From: Luteibacter jiangsuensis
GTDB taxonomy: Bacteria; Pseudomonadota; Gammaproteobacteria; Xanthomonadales; Rhodanobacteraceae
Length of the DNA: 64,000 nucleotides
Reading direction: 5' to 3'
Assembly: GCF_011742555.1 (NCBI RefSeq)
Contig: NZ_JAAQQR010000006.1
Location: 186,001 to 250,000 of the forward strand
The notes below the pieces were generated by a model. It was not told the DNA's origin. It made no database searches and was given only the letters and a program-made list of their open reading frames with translations. The translations under genes were made by a program, and so were the position numbers. This document shows positions 47,000 to 56,722 of this stretch, in pieces; positions within the stretch are counted from its first letter, which is position 1, and each line of letters begins with the position of its first letter.

Positions 47000-47935
47000 C
47001 TATCGCCAGGCCGCCAGGACTTCGAGCAGGACGAGATCGGCACGCAGCGGGCCGCGCAAGGCGTCCCGCGCCCGGTTGGCCTTGCCGTACCAGCTGTCCA
47101 GGGCTTCGTCGTCGAGCTGGCTCTCCAGCGGCTGCGGCGTGCCGGCTGCGCGCGCGCGCAGCTCGTCGGTGGCCGCCTGAGCGGCGAACCACAGGTATCT
47201 TGCCGGATCCGCAGCCTGCCAGCGCTTGACGACTTCCATGGCGTCGCCCCGGCCCGCGGCCAGTGCCTTCAGGTCGTGGCGGACCTCGCCGCGCTGTTTC
47301 AGTGCCCCGTCGGCCGCCCATGCCCTGGCCATGCCGGGGTTGCCTCCGGCGGCGTCCAGCGCAGCCGGCGCGTCGGCCACGCCTTGCGCGCGCAGCCAGT
47401 CGAGTGCCACGTCGCGCGGCGGCACCAGGAAGTCGATGCGCTGGCAGCGGCTGCGAATGGTCGCAGGTAGCCGCGCCGGCTGGTCGGCGACGAGCACGAG
47501 CAGCGTCGAGGGGGTCGGTTCTTCGAGCGTTTTCAGCAGCGCATTCGCGGCGGCGGCGTTCATCGCATCGGCGGGATCGATCGTCACGACCTGCCAGCCG
47601 CCGAACTGACTGGCCATCGACAGTCTTTGCGAGAGGTCGCGAACCTGGTCGACCACGATCTCGCTGCGGGTGACGCCGTCTTTGCGCAACCCAAACGACA
47701 GGGTGATGAGGTCGGGGTGCGTGCCGGCCTCCACCAGCTGGCAGGCGCGGCAGGTGCCACAGGCCTCGCCGGCCACAGGCTGCTGGCAGAGCAGACCCTT
47801 GACGAAGGCCGCCAGGAAATCGCGCTTGCCGAGGCCCGCGGGCCCGGCAAGCAACAGCGCATGCGGAAGCGCGTCCCGCTCGCGCCGGGCCTGCAGGCGC
47901 GCCCAGGCGTCCTCGTGCCAGGGCCAACGGCTCAT
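47000..47935 (-). CDS. holB: DNA polymerase III subunit delta'
   Basis: Delta' is the rigid stator of the clamp loader. The 311-residue protein has a degenerate P-loop (LAGPAGLGKRDFLAAF) and zinc ligands in CQQPVAGEACGTCRACQLVE. A sensor-1-like region has ATIRSRCQRIDF. The start overlaps the tmk stop by 4 bp (ATGA). Confidence 0.95.
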   Translation of the reverse strand: MSRWPWHEDAWARLQARRERDALPHALLLAGPAGLGKRDFLAAFVKGLLCQQPVAGEACGTCRACQLVEAGTHPDLITLSFGLRKDGVTRSEIVVDQVRDLSQRLSMASQFGGWQVVTIDPADAMNAAAANALLKTLEEPTPSTLLVLVADQPARLPATIRSRCQRIDFLVPPRDVALDWLRAQGVADAPAALDAAGGNPGMARAWAADGALKQRGEVRHDLKALAAGRGDAMEVVKRWQAADPARYLWFAAQAATDELRARAAGTPQPLESQLDDEALDSWYGKANRARDALRGPLRADLVLLEVLAAWR

Positions 47936-48582
47936 CGCGCGCTCCCGGCAATGAGACCGGAAACGCCGGCGACGGCCTGCGCCAGCACCTCGCCCTTCGA
48001 CGCCGTGGCGTCGAGCAGGCGGAAGCGCGACGGCTCGTGGGCCGCACGCGAGCGATAGGTGTCGCGCACACGTTCGAAGAAGGCATCGGCCTCCGCCTCG
48101 ATACGGTCGGCCTCGCCCCGCCCGGCCGCGCGCGCGCGGCCATCGCTGACCGGAAGATCGAGCAACAGCGTGACGTCAGGCCGCAAGCCTTCCGCCGCCC
48201 ATCGTTCCAGTTCGGCAATGCGCTCGACCGGCTGGCCACGGCCGCCACCCTGGTAGGCATAGCTGGCGTCGGTGAAGCGGTCGCAGAGCACCCAGCGGCC
48301 CGCGGCCAGCGCGGGCTCGATCACCTGGCGAACGTGCTGTGCCCGCGACGCGAACATGAGCAGGAGCTCGGCCTCCGCGCAGAGCGCGTTGTTCGCGGCG
48401 TCGAGCACGAGGGCGCGCACGGCCTCGCCGACCTCGGTGCCGCCGGGTTCCCGCGTGACCACGAGGTCGATGCCGTGGCTGCGCAGGTGCGCTTCGAGAC
48501 CCCGCAGCAAGGTGGTCTTGCCGGCGCCTTCGCCGCCTTCGAGGGTGATGAACCGGCCGCGCTGGATACTCGTCACTGACAT
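47932..48582 (-). CDS. tmk: Thymidylate kinase
   Basis: Tmk phosphorylates dTMP to dTDP. The 216-residue protein has the P-loop FITLEGGEGAGKTTLLRGLE, the DRFTDASYAYQGGGR motif that binds the nucleotide, and a LID region with SDGRARAAGRGEADRIE. It lies between mltG (10-bp overlap) and holB. Confidence 0.97.
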   Translation of the reverse strand: MSVTSIQRGRFITLEGGEGAGKTTLLRGLEAHLRSHGIDLVVTREPGGTEVGEAVRALVLDAANNALCAEAELLLMFASRAQHVRQVIEPALAAGRWVLCDRFTDASYAYQGGGRGQPVERIAELERWAAEGLRPDVTLLLDLPVSDGRARAAGRGEADRIEAEADAFFERVRDTYRSRAAHEPSRFRLLDATASKGEVLAQAVAGVSGLIAGSAR

Positions 48583-49601
48583 CGCTTCAACTGGTAACAG
48601 GCCACGGCCCGGTTGTGTTCTTCCAGGGTCGACGAGAAGACGTGGCTGCCGTCGCCCCGGGCGACGAAATACAGCTCCTTGCCATCCGCCGGATGCAGCG
48701 CCGCCTCGATGGCCGCACGCCCCGGCAGGGCGATGGGCGTCGGAGGGAGGCCAACCCGAGTGTACGTATTGTAAGGATTGTCGGCGGTGAGGTCGCTGCG
48801 GCGGATATTGCCGGCATACGTCGCGCCCATGCCGTAGATCACGGTGGGATCGGTCTGCAGCAGCATGCGCAGGCGAAGGCGGCGAACGAACACGCCCGCG
48901 ATGCGCGGACGCTCGTCCGCCCTGCCCGTTTCCTTCTCCACGATGGAAGCGAGGATAAGCGCCTCGTAGGGCGTGGCGAGCGGCAGATCAGGCGCCCGGG
49001 AGTTCCAGGCTGCGTCGAGGGTTTTTTTCATGGCGGCATAGGCACGCTTCAGGATGCTCGAATCCTTGTCGCCCTTCACGTACGCATAGGTCTCCGGCAG
49101 GAATCGGCCTTCCGGATGGTCGCCCTCCGCACCGAGGCTTTTCATCAGTTCGGCATCGTCCTCGCCCGCGGTGTCGTGCGTCAGCGTATCCACGGCGGCC
49201 AGCGCCTTGCGCAGGTCGGCGACCGTCCAGCCGTCGACGATGGTGAAATGACGCTGCATGACCTTGCCCGCCGCCATGTCGGCGATGAGATTGCGGGGCG
49301 TCATGCCCGGACGCAGGGCGTATTCGCCCGCGTGCAGCCGGCCCGAGGCACGCATCTCCATCGCAAGAACGCGCCAGTAGAGCGGCGATGCGTGCGTGAC
49401 CTTCCGCGCGCGCAGATCGTGCACGATGTCCTTGAACGAGGCACCGCGCGCCACGTCGATGCTCTGCCCCGCCGCTGGGATGGCGAGCGGCGTGCCCGCG
49501 AACCGCGCCCAGTCGAACCACAGCCAGGTGCCCGCGGCGATCGCCGCCACCAGCACCGTCAGCAGAATGGCCCGCCACAGGGCGATGCCGCGTATTTTCA
49601 T
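48573..49601 (-). CDS. mltG: Endolytic peptidoglycan transglycosylase MltG
   Basis: MltG cleaves nascent glycan strands near the inner membrane and so limits their length. The 342-residue protein has an N-terminal anchor helix (GIALWRAILLTVLVAAIAAG), a LysM-like domain, and the YceG catalytic domain with the active-site glutamate in LASIVEKETGRADERP and NPYNTYTRVGLPPTPI. It overlaps pabC (4 bp) and tmk (10 bp). Confidence 0.96.
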   Translation of the reverse strand: MKIRGIALWRAILLTVLVAAIAAGTWLWFDWARFAGTPLAIPAAGQSIDVARGASFKDIVHDLRARKVTHASPLYWRVLAMEMRASGRLHAGEYALRPGMTPRNLIADMAAGKVMQRHFTIVDGWTVADLRKALAAVDTLTHDTAGEDDAELMKSLGAEGDHPEGRFLPETYAYVKGDKDSSILKRAYAAMKKTLDAAWNSRAPDLPLATPYEALILASIVEKETGRADERPRIAGVFVRRLRLRMLLQTDPTVIYGMGATYAGNIRRSDLTADNPYNTYTRVGLPPTPIALPGRAAIEAALHPADGKELYFVARGDGSHVFSSTLEEHNRAVACYQLKRCQ

Positions 49602-50434
49602 CGATCGGAGTCCTTGGAACTTGCGGGCGAAGGCAAGCCGATGTCACGCCAATGCGCCTGCAGGGCACGGATGACGGGGCCGGGCTGCCACGAACGGGTC
49701 GCGAAAACCCGAACGGGGAGGATGCCGCGAACGGCCGACGTGAGGAAGACCTCGTCGGCCGCCATGAGTCGACCCAGGTTCAGTCGGACCTGCTCCACGT
49801 CGCGCACGGCCATCACTTCCGCCCTCGCCACACCGGCCACGCCGCAGCGATCGACGTGCGGCGTCGCCAACCGGCCGTCGAACACGACGAAGAGATTGGC
49901 GGCGGTGGCGCTGACAAGGTGGCCGTCGGCGTCGAGCATCAGACCCTCGGCGATCGCCGGGTCGTCCCATTCGCCACGCGCCATGACCTGTTCGAGACGG
50001 TTGAGGTGCTTCATGCCCGCGAGCAACGGCTGGACGGCCAGCCGGGTGGCGCAAAGGCGCACGGCGACGCCCTCCCTGCCTGCCGACGGATCGAGCGTCA
50101 GCGGAGACACTGTGACGACGAGCGTCGGCCGCGGTGCGGGCGGCGGCGCATAGCCTCGCGCGCCGGCGCCACGAGTGAGCGTAATGCGAGCCACGGCATC
50201 GTCGAGGCCGGCGGACAGGCGCAGCACTTCGCCGAGCACGGCCGCCATGTCCGGCGGCGGAATACGCAGGCGCCCGCAACCGCTGGCCAGCCTTGCGGCA
50301 TGACGCGGCCACAGCGGCGCCCGCCCATGCACGACGCGCACGGTTTCGAACAGGCCGTCGCCATAGGTGAAGCCGCGATCGGACACGGACACGCGGTCCG
50401 CGTCGAGGAAATCGACGGAGGTGCGCGGCGTCAT
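49598..50434 (-). CDS. pabC: Aminodeoxychorismate lyase
   Basis: PabC is a PLP enzyme releasing pyruvate from 4-amino-4-deoxychorismate to give p-aminobenzoate. The 278-residue protein starts MTPRTSVDFLDADRVSVSDR, an ATG overlapping pabB by 4 bp. The PLP lysine lies in LAGMKHLNRLEQVMARGE; SDRGFTYGDGLFET is the N-terminal family motif. The larger open frame upstream is a pabB shadow. Confidence 0.95.
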   Translation of the reverse strand: MTPRTSVDFLDADRVSVSDRGFTYGDGLFETVRVVHGRAPLWPRHAARLASGCGRLRIPPPDMAAVLGEVLRLSAGLDDAVARITLTRGAGARGYAPPPAPRPTLVVTVSPLTLDPSAGREGVAVRLCATRLAVQPLLAGMKHLNRLEQVMARGEWDDPAIAEGLMLDADGHLVSATAANLFVVFDGRLATPHVDRCGVAGVARAEVMAVRDVEQVRLNLGRLMAADEVFLTSAVRGILPVRVFATRSWQPGPVIRALQAHWRDIGLPSPASSKDSDR

Positions 50435-51777
50435 GCCAGCCCGAACACGCGAAGCAGGCCGCGCGCCTTGGCCCGCGTTTCCTCCAGCTCGCGCTCGGGA
50501 ACCGAATCGGTGACGATGCCCGCCCCCGCGCGCAACGAGACCTGCGTGCCTTCGACGGACAAGGTGCGAATGAGGATATTGAGATCCATGTCGCCGTTGT
50601 CGTCGAGATAGCCAAGCGCCCCCGTGTACGCACCGCGAGCCTCGCGCTCCAGCGCGCCGATGATCTCCATGCAGCGCACCTTCGGACACCCGGTGATGGT
50701 TCCCCCCGGGAACGTGGCGGCGATCACCTGGCCCGGCGTCGTGCCTTCGCGTGCACGGCCGCGCACGTTGGACACGATGTGATGCACGTGCGCATAGCTC
50801 TCGACCACCATGAATTCGTCGACGGCCACGCTGCCCGGAACACAGACGCGGCCGAGGTCGTTGCGCTCGAGGTCGATCAGCATCACATGCTCCGCGCGCT
50901 CCTTCGGATGACCGACGAGCTCGCGGACGCGCGCAGCATCGTCGTCGCCCGTGATGCGCGGTCGCGTGCCCGCGATCGGCCGCGTCTGCAGAACGCCGTC
51001 GCGGGATGCCACCAGCCGTTCGGGCGACGAGCTCACCACCGCCCAGCCCGGGCGTTGCAGCAAGCCGGCGAAAGGTGCCGGGTTCGCGGCGCGCAATTCG
51101 CGCATGAGGATGGCGGGCGCAGGGGCCTCGGCGAAGCGCGCCGTCCAGCGGCGCGACAGGTTCACCTGGAAGACGTCGCCCGCATGCAGGTGTTCTTGCA
51201 CGCGACGCACACCGTCGAGGAAGCGAGACGGATCGTCTTCGTCGACCGCGAGCGGCAGCGCGAGGGTCTCTTCGGGCATGACGGCCCCGAGATCGGCGGC
51301 CAGCGTGTCCAGCCACGCCTCCGCGCCCTCTTCCGCGACCAGGATCGTGCGTTGTTCGAGGTGGTCGACGATCGCCGCGGCCGGTGTGCGCAGTGCGAAT
51401 GCCACGGGCATGGCACCGCCGGACGCCGGAAGAGCCAGGCTCGGCTCGATCTGGCCGACCAGTTCGTAGGCGAGGTAGACGACCCATCCGCCATGGAACG
51501 GAAGGCCGTCGTCGACACGTGGGCGCCGGTGCGCAGCCCATGCAGCATCGAGCACGTCGAGGAACGTGCCCTGCAACGCGTCGCCGTGTTCGTTTCGGGT
51601 AACGCCATCCGCCGACAGGGTCAGCGACGCGTCACCCGCCACAAGCAGGATGTCGAAGCGTGCCTGCGGGGTTCCCGAGACGGCGCTGGCCAGCAGTGCG
51701 GCATAACGCTCCGGATACGACGCGGCCGGCGCGAGGAGATCGCGCCGGCCGGCCAGGGTTCGCGTGACGAAAGCCAA
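50431..51777 (-). CDS. pabB: Aminodeoxychorismate synthase component I
   Basis: PabB adds ammonia to chorismate with a glutaminase partner (PabA/TrpG), which is not encoded nearby. The 448-residue chorismate-binding protein has TRPIAGTRPRI, LIDLERNDLGRVC and GGTITGCPKVRCMEIIGALE. It follows fabF by 23 bp and starts an overlapping chain with pabC, mltG and tmk. Confidence 0.95.
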   Translation of the reverse strand: MAFVTRTLAGRRDLLAPAASYPERYAALLASAVSGTPQARFDILLVAGDASLTLSADGVTRNEHGDALQGTFLDVLDAAWAAHRRPRVDDGLPFHGGWVVYLAYELVGQIEPSLALPASGGAMPVAFALRTPAAAIVDHLEQRTILVAEEGAEAWLDTLAADLGAVMPEETLALPLAVDEDDPSRFLDGVRRVQEHLHAGDVFQVNLSRRWTARFAEAPAPAILMRELRAANPAPFAGLLQRPGWAVVSSSPERLVASRDGVLQTRPIAGTRPRITGDDDAARVRELVGHPKERAEHVMLIDLERNDLGRVCVPGSVAVDEFMVVESYAHVHHIVSNVRGRAREGTTPGQVIAATFPGGTITGCPKVRCMEIIGALEREARGAYTGALGYLDDNGDMDLNILIRTLSVEGTQVSLRAGAGIVTDSVPERELEETRAKARGLLRVFGLA

Positions 51778-51800
51778 CGCCTAAGAGCCCGTTCGCGCCA

Positions 51801-53090
51801 TCAGGCGCGACGGAAGACGAGCGTGCCGTTGGTGCCGCCGAAGCCGAACGAATTCGACATGACGACCTGGATATCGGCCTTCTCCGCCTTGTTCGGTACC
51901 AGGTCCATGCCGAGGGCCTCGACTTCCGGATCGACGTTCTCGAGGTTCATCGTCGGCGGCATGATGCCGTCGCGGATGGCGAGGATCGAGAAGATCGCCT
52001 CGACCCCGCCCGCCGCACCGAGCAGATGGCCGGTGACGGACTTCGTGGAGCTCACCGCGAACTTGCCCTTCTGCGTGGCATGCTCGCCGAACACATTGCG
52101 GATGGCCTTGGCTTCGCCGAGGTCGCCGACCGGCGTGGACGTGCCGTGCGCGTTCACGTACTGCACGTCTTCCGCCTTCAGGCCGGCGTCGTGCAGTGCA
52201 TTGCGCATGGCCAGTTCGGCACCGTCGCCGCTGGGCGCGGTGATGTGGTAAGCGTCGCCGCTCATGCCGAAGCCGATCAGCTCGGCCAGGATGTTGGCGC
52301 CACGCGCCTTCGCAAACTCGTATTCCTCGAGCATGAGCATGCCGGCGCCGTTCGACAGCAGGAAGCCGTCGCGGCCGGTGTCCCACGGACGGCTGGCGTG
52401 CGTGGGATCGTCGTTGCGCGTGGACATGGCCTTGGCCGAGCAGAAACCCGCCATCGCCGTCGGCGTGGTGGCGAACTCGGCGCCACCGGCCAGCATCGCA
52501 TCGGCGTCGCCGTACTGGATGAGGCGCATGGCCATGCCGATGTTGTGCGCGGCCGTGGTGCACGCCGACACCAGGGCGATGTTCGGGCCCTTCATGCCGT
52601 GGTAGATCGACAGGTTGCCGGCCACCATGTTGATGATGGAGCTGGGCACGTAGAACGGCGAGACCTTGCGCGGACCCTTGTCGCGCAGTTCGAGCGCCGT
52701 GGCCTCGATGGTGTGCAGACCGCCGATGCCTGCGCCCGCGGCGATGCCGACGCGGCCGGCGTTCTCGTCGGTGATTTTCAGACCCGACTGACGGAACGCA
52801 TGCGTACCCGCGACGATGCCGTAGTGGATGAACGGATCCATCCGCTTAAAGTCCTTGCCGATGGCGCGCTTCTCGTCGTCGTCCGCGTCGGAGCCGGCGA
52901 AATAAGCTTCCACCGGATCGAAGCCGCGCACTTCGCCCGCGATTTTCGTCGCGTAGGCGCTGGCGTCGAATTCGCTGACGGGGCCGATGCCGCTGTTGCC
53001 CTCGACGACATTCTTCCACGCGGTGGCGAGATCGTTGCCGACCGGCGAGACGATGCCCATACCGGTCACTACCACACGTCGCTTACTCAT
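51801..53090 (-). CDS. fabF: 3-oxoacyl-ACP synthase II
   Basis: FabF condenses acyl-ACP with malonyl-ACP during chain elongation. The 429-residue protein has the active-site cysteine Cys177 in LVSACTTAAHNIG and the histidines in VNAHGTSTPVGD and SVTGHLLGAAGG. It is the last fab gene. A terminator lies between it and acpP, so it may depend on read-through or its own promoter. Confidence 0.97.
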   Translation of the reverse strand: MSKRRVVVTGMGIVSPVGNDLATAWKNVVEGNSGIGPVSEFDASAYATKIAGEVRGFDPVEAYFAGSDADDDEKRAIGKDFKRMDPFIHYGIVAGTHAFRQSGLKITDENAGRVGIAAGAGIGGLHTIEATALELRDKGPRKVSPFYVPSSIINMVAGNLSIYHGMKGPNIALVSACTTAAHNIGMAMRLIQYGDADAMLAGGAEFATTPTAMAGFCSAKAMSTRNDDPTHASRPWDTGRDGFLLSNGAGMLMLEEYEFAKARGANILAELIGFGMSGDAYHITAPSGDGAELAMRNALHDAGLKAEDVQYVNAHGTSTPVGDLGEAKAIRNVFGEHATQKGKFAVSSTKSVTGHLLGAAGGVEAIFSILAIRDGIMPPTMNLENVDPEVEALGMDLVPNKAEKADIQVVMSNSFGFGGTNGTLVFRRA

Positions 53091-53150
53091 GCGTTCTCAT
53101 CCTTCACTTGTCCGCGCAACCATACGCGGGCGCAGGTTGCGTTACACGCA

Positions 53151-53178
53151 AACGAAAACTGCGCCATGACGGCGCAGC
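53151..53178 (-). terminator. Hairpin between acpP and fabF
   Basis: CTGCGCC ATGAC GGCGCAG is a 7-bp stem followed on the minus strand by TTTTCGTTT. It lies 62 bp past the acpP stop and could partly terminate, giving excess acpP transcript relative to fabF. Confidence 0.6.
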
Positions 53179-53239
53179 TTCCGTGTCGCTCGGAGATCGA
53201 CGGGAGGCGGCGCCTCCGATCGACAACCAGCACGCTCGA

Positions 53240-53479
53240 TCAGGCCTTGACGTGAGCCTTGACGTAATCGACCGCCTGCTGGACCGTCGTGATCTTTTCG
53301 GCTTCCTCGTCAGGAATCTCGCACTCGAACTCTTCTTCGAGGGCCATCACGAGCTCGACCGTATCCAGCGAATCGGCGCCCAGATCGTCAACGAACGACG
53401 CGTTCGCGGTCACTTCATCTTCCTTGACGCCCAGCTGCTCAACGACGATCTTCTTGACGCGCTCTTCGATGCTGCTCAT
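53240..53479 (-). CDS. acpP: Acyl carrier protein
   Basis: AcpP carries growing acyl chains on phosphopantetheine attached to Ser37 in [20 protein letters not shown]. The 79-residue acidic protein [20 protein letters not shown] is complete. The frame extends upstream to 53611 but that part has no similarity. A GGGAGGTAAAGGC stretch before the ATG is a strong ribosome-binding site. Confidence 0.98.
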   Translation of the reverse strand: MSSIEERVKKIVVEQLGVKEDEVTANASFVDDLGADSLDTVELVMALEEEFECEIPDEEAEKITTVQQAVDYVKAHVKA

Positions 53480-53655
53480 GTTGCCTTTACCTCCCGAGGG
53501 AAAATCCGGCGGCATTGTAGTGGCTAAGGACCGTACCCGCCAGCATGCCGCCATCACGTTGATGACGCCCCGCCGATGAAGTCGAGGCGCGAAATGGCGA
53601 TTGTCTCTCAAATCCGGGCCGCTGGCGACTACCGCGGTTCCGGAGGGTGCCCCGG

Positions 53656-54399
53656 TCAGGGCATGTACATGCCGCCGTTGACGTGCAGGGTCTCACCCGT
53701 GATGTACCGGGCGGCCGGCGACGCCAGGAAGGCCACGGCCTCGGCGATGTCGCTGGCCTCGCCCAGGTGGCCCAGGGCAATGCCCGCCAGGAGCGCGGTG
53801 CGCTGCTCTTCCGGCAGCGCACGGGTCATGTCGGTATCGATGAAGCCCGGGGCGACCACGTTCACGGTGATCCCACGCGAACCGATCTCACGGGCCAGCG
53901 ATTTCGAGAACGCGATGATGCCCGCCTTCGCGGCTGCGTAATTGGCCTGCCCCGGATTGCCGGTGACGCCGACCACGGACGCGATGCTGACGATGCGGCC
54001 CTTGCGCGCCTTCATCATGCCGCGCATCACGGCCTTCGACGTGCGGAATACCGACGTGAGGTTCGTTTCCATGATGGCGCTCCAGTCTTCCTCCTTCATG
54101 CGCATGAGGAGCTGGTCGCGCGTGATGCCCGCATTGTTCACGAGGATGGAAACCGCACCGGCTTCCTTGGCGATGGCATCGACGAGCCCGTCGATGGCCG
54201 AGGCATCGGTGACATCGAGCACGCGGCCGTGGCCGCCATGGGGAGCAAGGCGCTCGCCGATGGCCTTGGCACCGCTTTCGCTGGTGGCGGTGCCGTACAC
54301 GGTGGCGCCGCGTTCGGCCAGCAGGTCGGCAATGGCAGCGCCGATGCCGCGGCTGGCGCCGGTGACGAGGGCGATTTCGCCCTTCAGGGATGAGGTCAT
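53656..54399 (-). CDS. fabG: 3-oxoacyl-ACP reductase
   Basis: FabG reduces beta-ketoacyl-ACP with NADPH. The 247-residue SDR protein has the nucleotide site [20 protein letters not shown], the NNAG motif, and catalytic Ser/Tyr/Lys in [21 protein letters not shown]. It ends VNGGMYMP. Lies 21 bp after fabD and before acpP. Confidence 0.97.
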   Translation of the reverse strand: MTSSLKGEIALVTGASRGIGAAIADLLAERGATVYGTATSESGAKAIGERLAPHGGHGRVLDVTDASAIDGLVDAIAKEAGAVSILVNNAGITRDQLLMRMKEEDWSAIMETNLTSVFRTSKAVMRGMMKARKGRIVSIASVVGVTGNPGQANYAAAKAGIIAFSKSLAREIGSRGITVNVVAPGFIDTDMTRALPEEQRTALLAGIALGHLGEASDIAEAVAFLASPAARYITGETLHVNGGMYMP

Positions 54400-54420
54400 G
54401 GGGATATCCTTCGGTGAGGG

Positions 54421-55365
54421 TCAGACGGCGGCAAGGGCAGCTTCGAGTTCTTCCGGCGTGCCGATGGCCTTGCCGTCGATCGACTTGTCGATGCGCTTGA
54501 CGAGCCCGCTCAGCACCTTGCCGGGGCCGCATTCCAGAGTCTGGACGATTCCTGCTGCGGCGAGCGCCTGCACGCACTCCGTCCACCGCACCGGAAGGTA
54601 GAGCTGACGCATCAGCGCGCCGCGAATGTCCTCGATGGACGTGTGCACCTTCGCATCGGCGTTCTGCACGACGGGAATCGACGGAAGCGACCAGTCGAGG
54701 GCGGCCATGCGCTCGCCGAGGCGGTCGGCGGCGTCGCGCATCAGCATGCAGTGCGACGGCACCGACACCGCGAGTTTCACGGCCTTCTTGACCCCGAGTT
54801 CCGCCAGGCGCGCCAGGGCGCGATCCACGGCTTCGACGTGGCCGGCGATTACGAGCTGCCCCGGGGAGTTGTAATTCGCGGGCGACACCACCTGGCCCTG
54901 CGCCACTTCCTCGCATACCTGCGCGATCTGGGCATCGTCGCCTCCGAGGATGGCGGCCATGGTGCCGACACCCGGCGGCACGGCGGCCTGCATGAGACGG
55001 CCGCGCTCGGCCACCAGGCCGGCGGCGTCCTTCAGGGAAAGGGCCGATGCGGCAACCAGGGCGCTGTATTCGCCGAGGCTGTGGCCGGAAAGCAGTGCCG
55101 GCATGCGGCCACCCCGCTTCGCCCAGACGCGCCAGACGGCAATGCTGGCGGCCAGGAGCGCGGGTTGCGTGTTTTCGGTGCTGTCGAGGACGTCCTTCGG
55201 GCCGTCCTGGCTGATCGACCAGAGGTCGACGCCGGCGCCTTCGGAGGCTTCGTCGAAGGCAGCGCGCACTTCGGGATGCGCCGCCGCGAGTTCGGCGAGC
55301 ATGCCGACGGACTGCGAGCCCTGGCCAGGGAAAACGAAGGCGAGCGAGGCACTGGATGAGGTCAT
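54421..55365 (-). CDS. fabD: Malonyl-CoA:ACP transacylase
   Basis: FabD loads malonyl groups onto AcpP. The 314-residue protein has FPGQGSQSVGML near the start, the nucleophile serine in LLSGHSLGEYSALVAA and the catalytic histidine in AVSVPSHCMLM. I set the start at MTSSSASLAFVFPGQ; the frame open upstream to 55551 passes through an inverted repeat and is not protein. Confidence 0.97.
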   Translation of the reverse strand: MTSSSASLAFVFPGQGSQSVGMLAELAAAHPEVRAAFDEASEGAGVDLWSISQDGPKDVLDSTENTQPALLAASIAVWRVWAKRGGRMPALLSGHSLGEYSALVAASALSLKDAAGLVAERGRLMQAAVPPGVGTMAAILGGDDAQIAQVCEEVAQGQVVSPANYNSPGQLVIAGHVEAVDRALARLAELGVKKAVKLAVSVPSHCMLMRDAADRLGERMAALDWSLPSIPVVQNADAKVHTSIEDIRGALMRQLYLPVRWTECVQALAAAGIVQTLECGPGKVLSGLVKRIDKSIDGKAIGTPEELEAALAAV

Positions 55366-55461
55366 GCGAGACGATTCCGGGACTTCAAACCGCGCATGGT
55401 GCCAGCAAGCCGGGGGCGAATGCACCATTCGCGGGCGTTTGGTAGCCACGCGCCGAATACC

Positions 55462-55543
55462 TGTGGGAGCCGCTTCAGCGGCGATGCCGCGGCAGCGGGC
55501 CAGCGTGGGGCTAGCACCCATCGCCGCTGAAGCGGCTCCCACA
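55462..55543. repeat. Perfect inverted REP pair (family C) between fabH and fabD
   Basis: The arms 55462-55486 and 55519-55543 are exact reverse complements over 25 bases, with ends TGTGGGAGCCGC and GCGGCTCCCACA, separated by 32 bases. This occupies part of the 255-bp gap. Related halves occur at 29979-30054. It may form a stem-loop in the fabH-fabD transcript. Confidence 0.85.
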
Positions 55544-55620
55544 CAAAGCACATGCCCGTGGGAAACCTCTGTGCCTGGGCAAGGCTTCTGAAAAAGACAG
55601 TTGCTCCCACATGAAGCGAA

Positions 55621-56589
55621 TCAATAACGCAGCAGTGCCGAGGCCCAGGTGAATCCGCCGCCGAACGCTTCCAGCAGCAGGTTCTGCCCGCGCTGCACCT
55701 TGCCCGAGCGCACGGCGTAGTCGAGCGCCAGCGGCACGGAGCCGGACGAGGTGTTCGCGTGCTTGTCGACCGTAACGATGACGCGGTCCATCGACATGTT
55801 CAGGCGCTTCGCCGTCGCTTCGATGATGCGCAGGTTCGCCTGGTGCGGGATCAGCCAGTCGATCTCGTCTTCCTTCATGCCGGCGTCTTCCAGGGTCTCG
55901 CCCACCAGCGCGTCGAGCGTCTTGACCGCTACCTTGAAGACTTCGCGGCCGAGCATGCTGATGCGTACGCCATGATTCGGCTCGTCCTTGAAGCCGACCG
56001 ACACGCCCACGGGATTGAACAGCAGATGCTTGAAACCGCCGTCCGCGCGCATGCGGGTGGTGAAGATGCCGGGCTCGGCGGAGGCCTCGAGCACCACGGC
56101 ACCCGCGCCGTCGCCGAACAGCACGCAGGACTCGCGCTCCGTCCAGTCGACCATGCGGGTAAGCGTCTCGGCACCGATGACCAGGGCCTTTTTCGACTGA
56201 CCGCTGCGCATGAACGCATTGGCGACGCCAAGCGCGTAGACGAAGCCGGAGCAGGCGGCGTTCACGTCGAAGGCGGCGCAGCCATTCGCCCCCAGGCGAT
56301 GCTGGACGAGGCAGGCGGTGGAGGGAAAGATGAGATCGGGCGTGGTGGTGCCGACGATGATGAGGTCGATCTCGGAGGCCTTCACCCCGGCCGCCTCCAG
56401 CGCGCGCTGGGCAGCGAGGAAGGCGAGGTCGCCGGTGGTTTCACCTTCCGCCGCGATGTGCCGCTCGGTGATGCCGGTGCGCGTGCGGATCCACTCGTCG
56501 CTCGTATCGACGATTTTTTCGAGGTCGGCGTTGGTCAGCACTTTCTCGGGAAGCGCGCTGCCGGTACCGATGATGCGGGCGTATTTCAG
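55621..56589 (-). CDS. fabH: 3-oxoacyl-ACP synthase III, likely CTG start
   Basis: FabH makes the first condensation, acetyl-CoA with malonyl-ACP. The 322-residue product has active-site Cys in NAACSGFVYAL, His in WLIPHQANLRIIEA and Asn in DKHANTSSGSVPLA. The first ATG/GTG/TTG in frame is GTG 56541, which would remove the conserved first strand ARIIGTGSALPEK. That strand is encoded upstream, and the only plausible start there is CTG 56589 (giving LKYARIIGTG), with GGGGA 7 bases before it and a stop codon further up. An ATT at 56604 is an alternative. Function is certain, the exact start less so. Confidence 0.93.
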   Translation of the reverse strand: MKYARIIGTGSALPEKVLTNADLEKIVDTSDEWIRTRTGITERHIAAEGETTGDLAFLAAQRALEAAGVKASEIDLIIVGTTTPDLIFPSTACLVQHRLGANGCAAFDVNAACSGFVYALGVANAFMRSGQSKKALVIGAETLTRMVDWTERESCVLFGDGAGAVVLEASAEPGIFTTRMRADGGFKHLLFNPVGVSVGFKDEPNHGVRISMLGREVFKVAVKTLDALVGETLEDAGMKEDEIDWLIPHQANLRIIEATAKRLNMSMDRVIVTVDKHANTSSGSVPLALDYAVRSGKVQRGQNLLLEAFGGGFTWASALLRY

Positions 56590-56722
56590 AACCGTATCCC
56601 CAATGAGACGGAGGATTCACCCGGACGGCATGAGCGGCCCGGGGCCGGAAAAACGGTATGCCACAAATGCAAAACGGCGCGTTGCCGCGCCGCCTGCGTT
56701 GTGATCGTCCCCAGGGGGAAGA

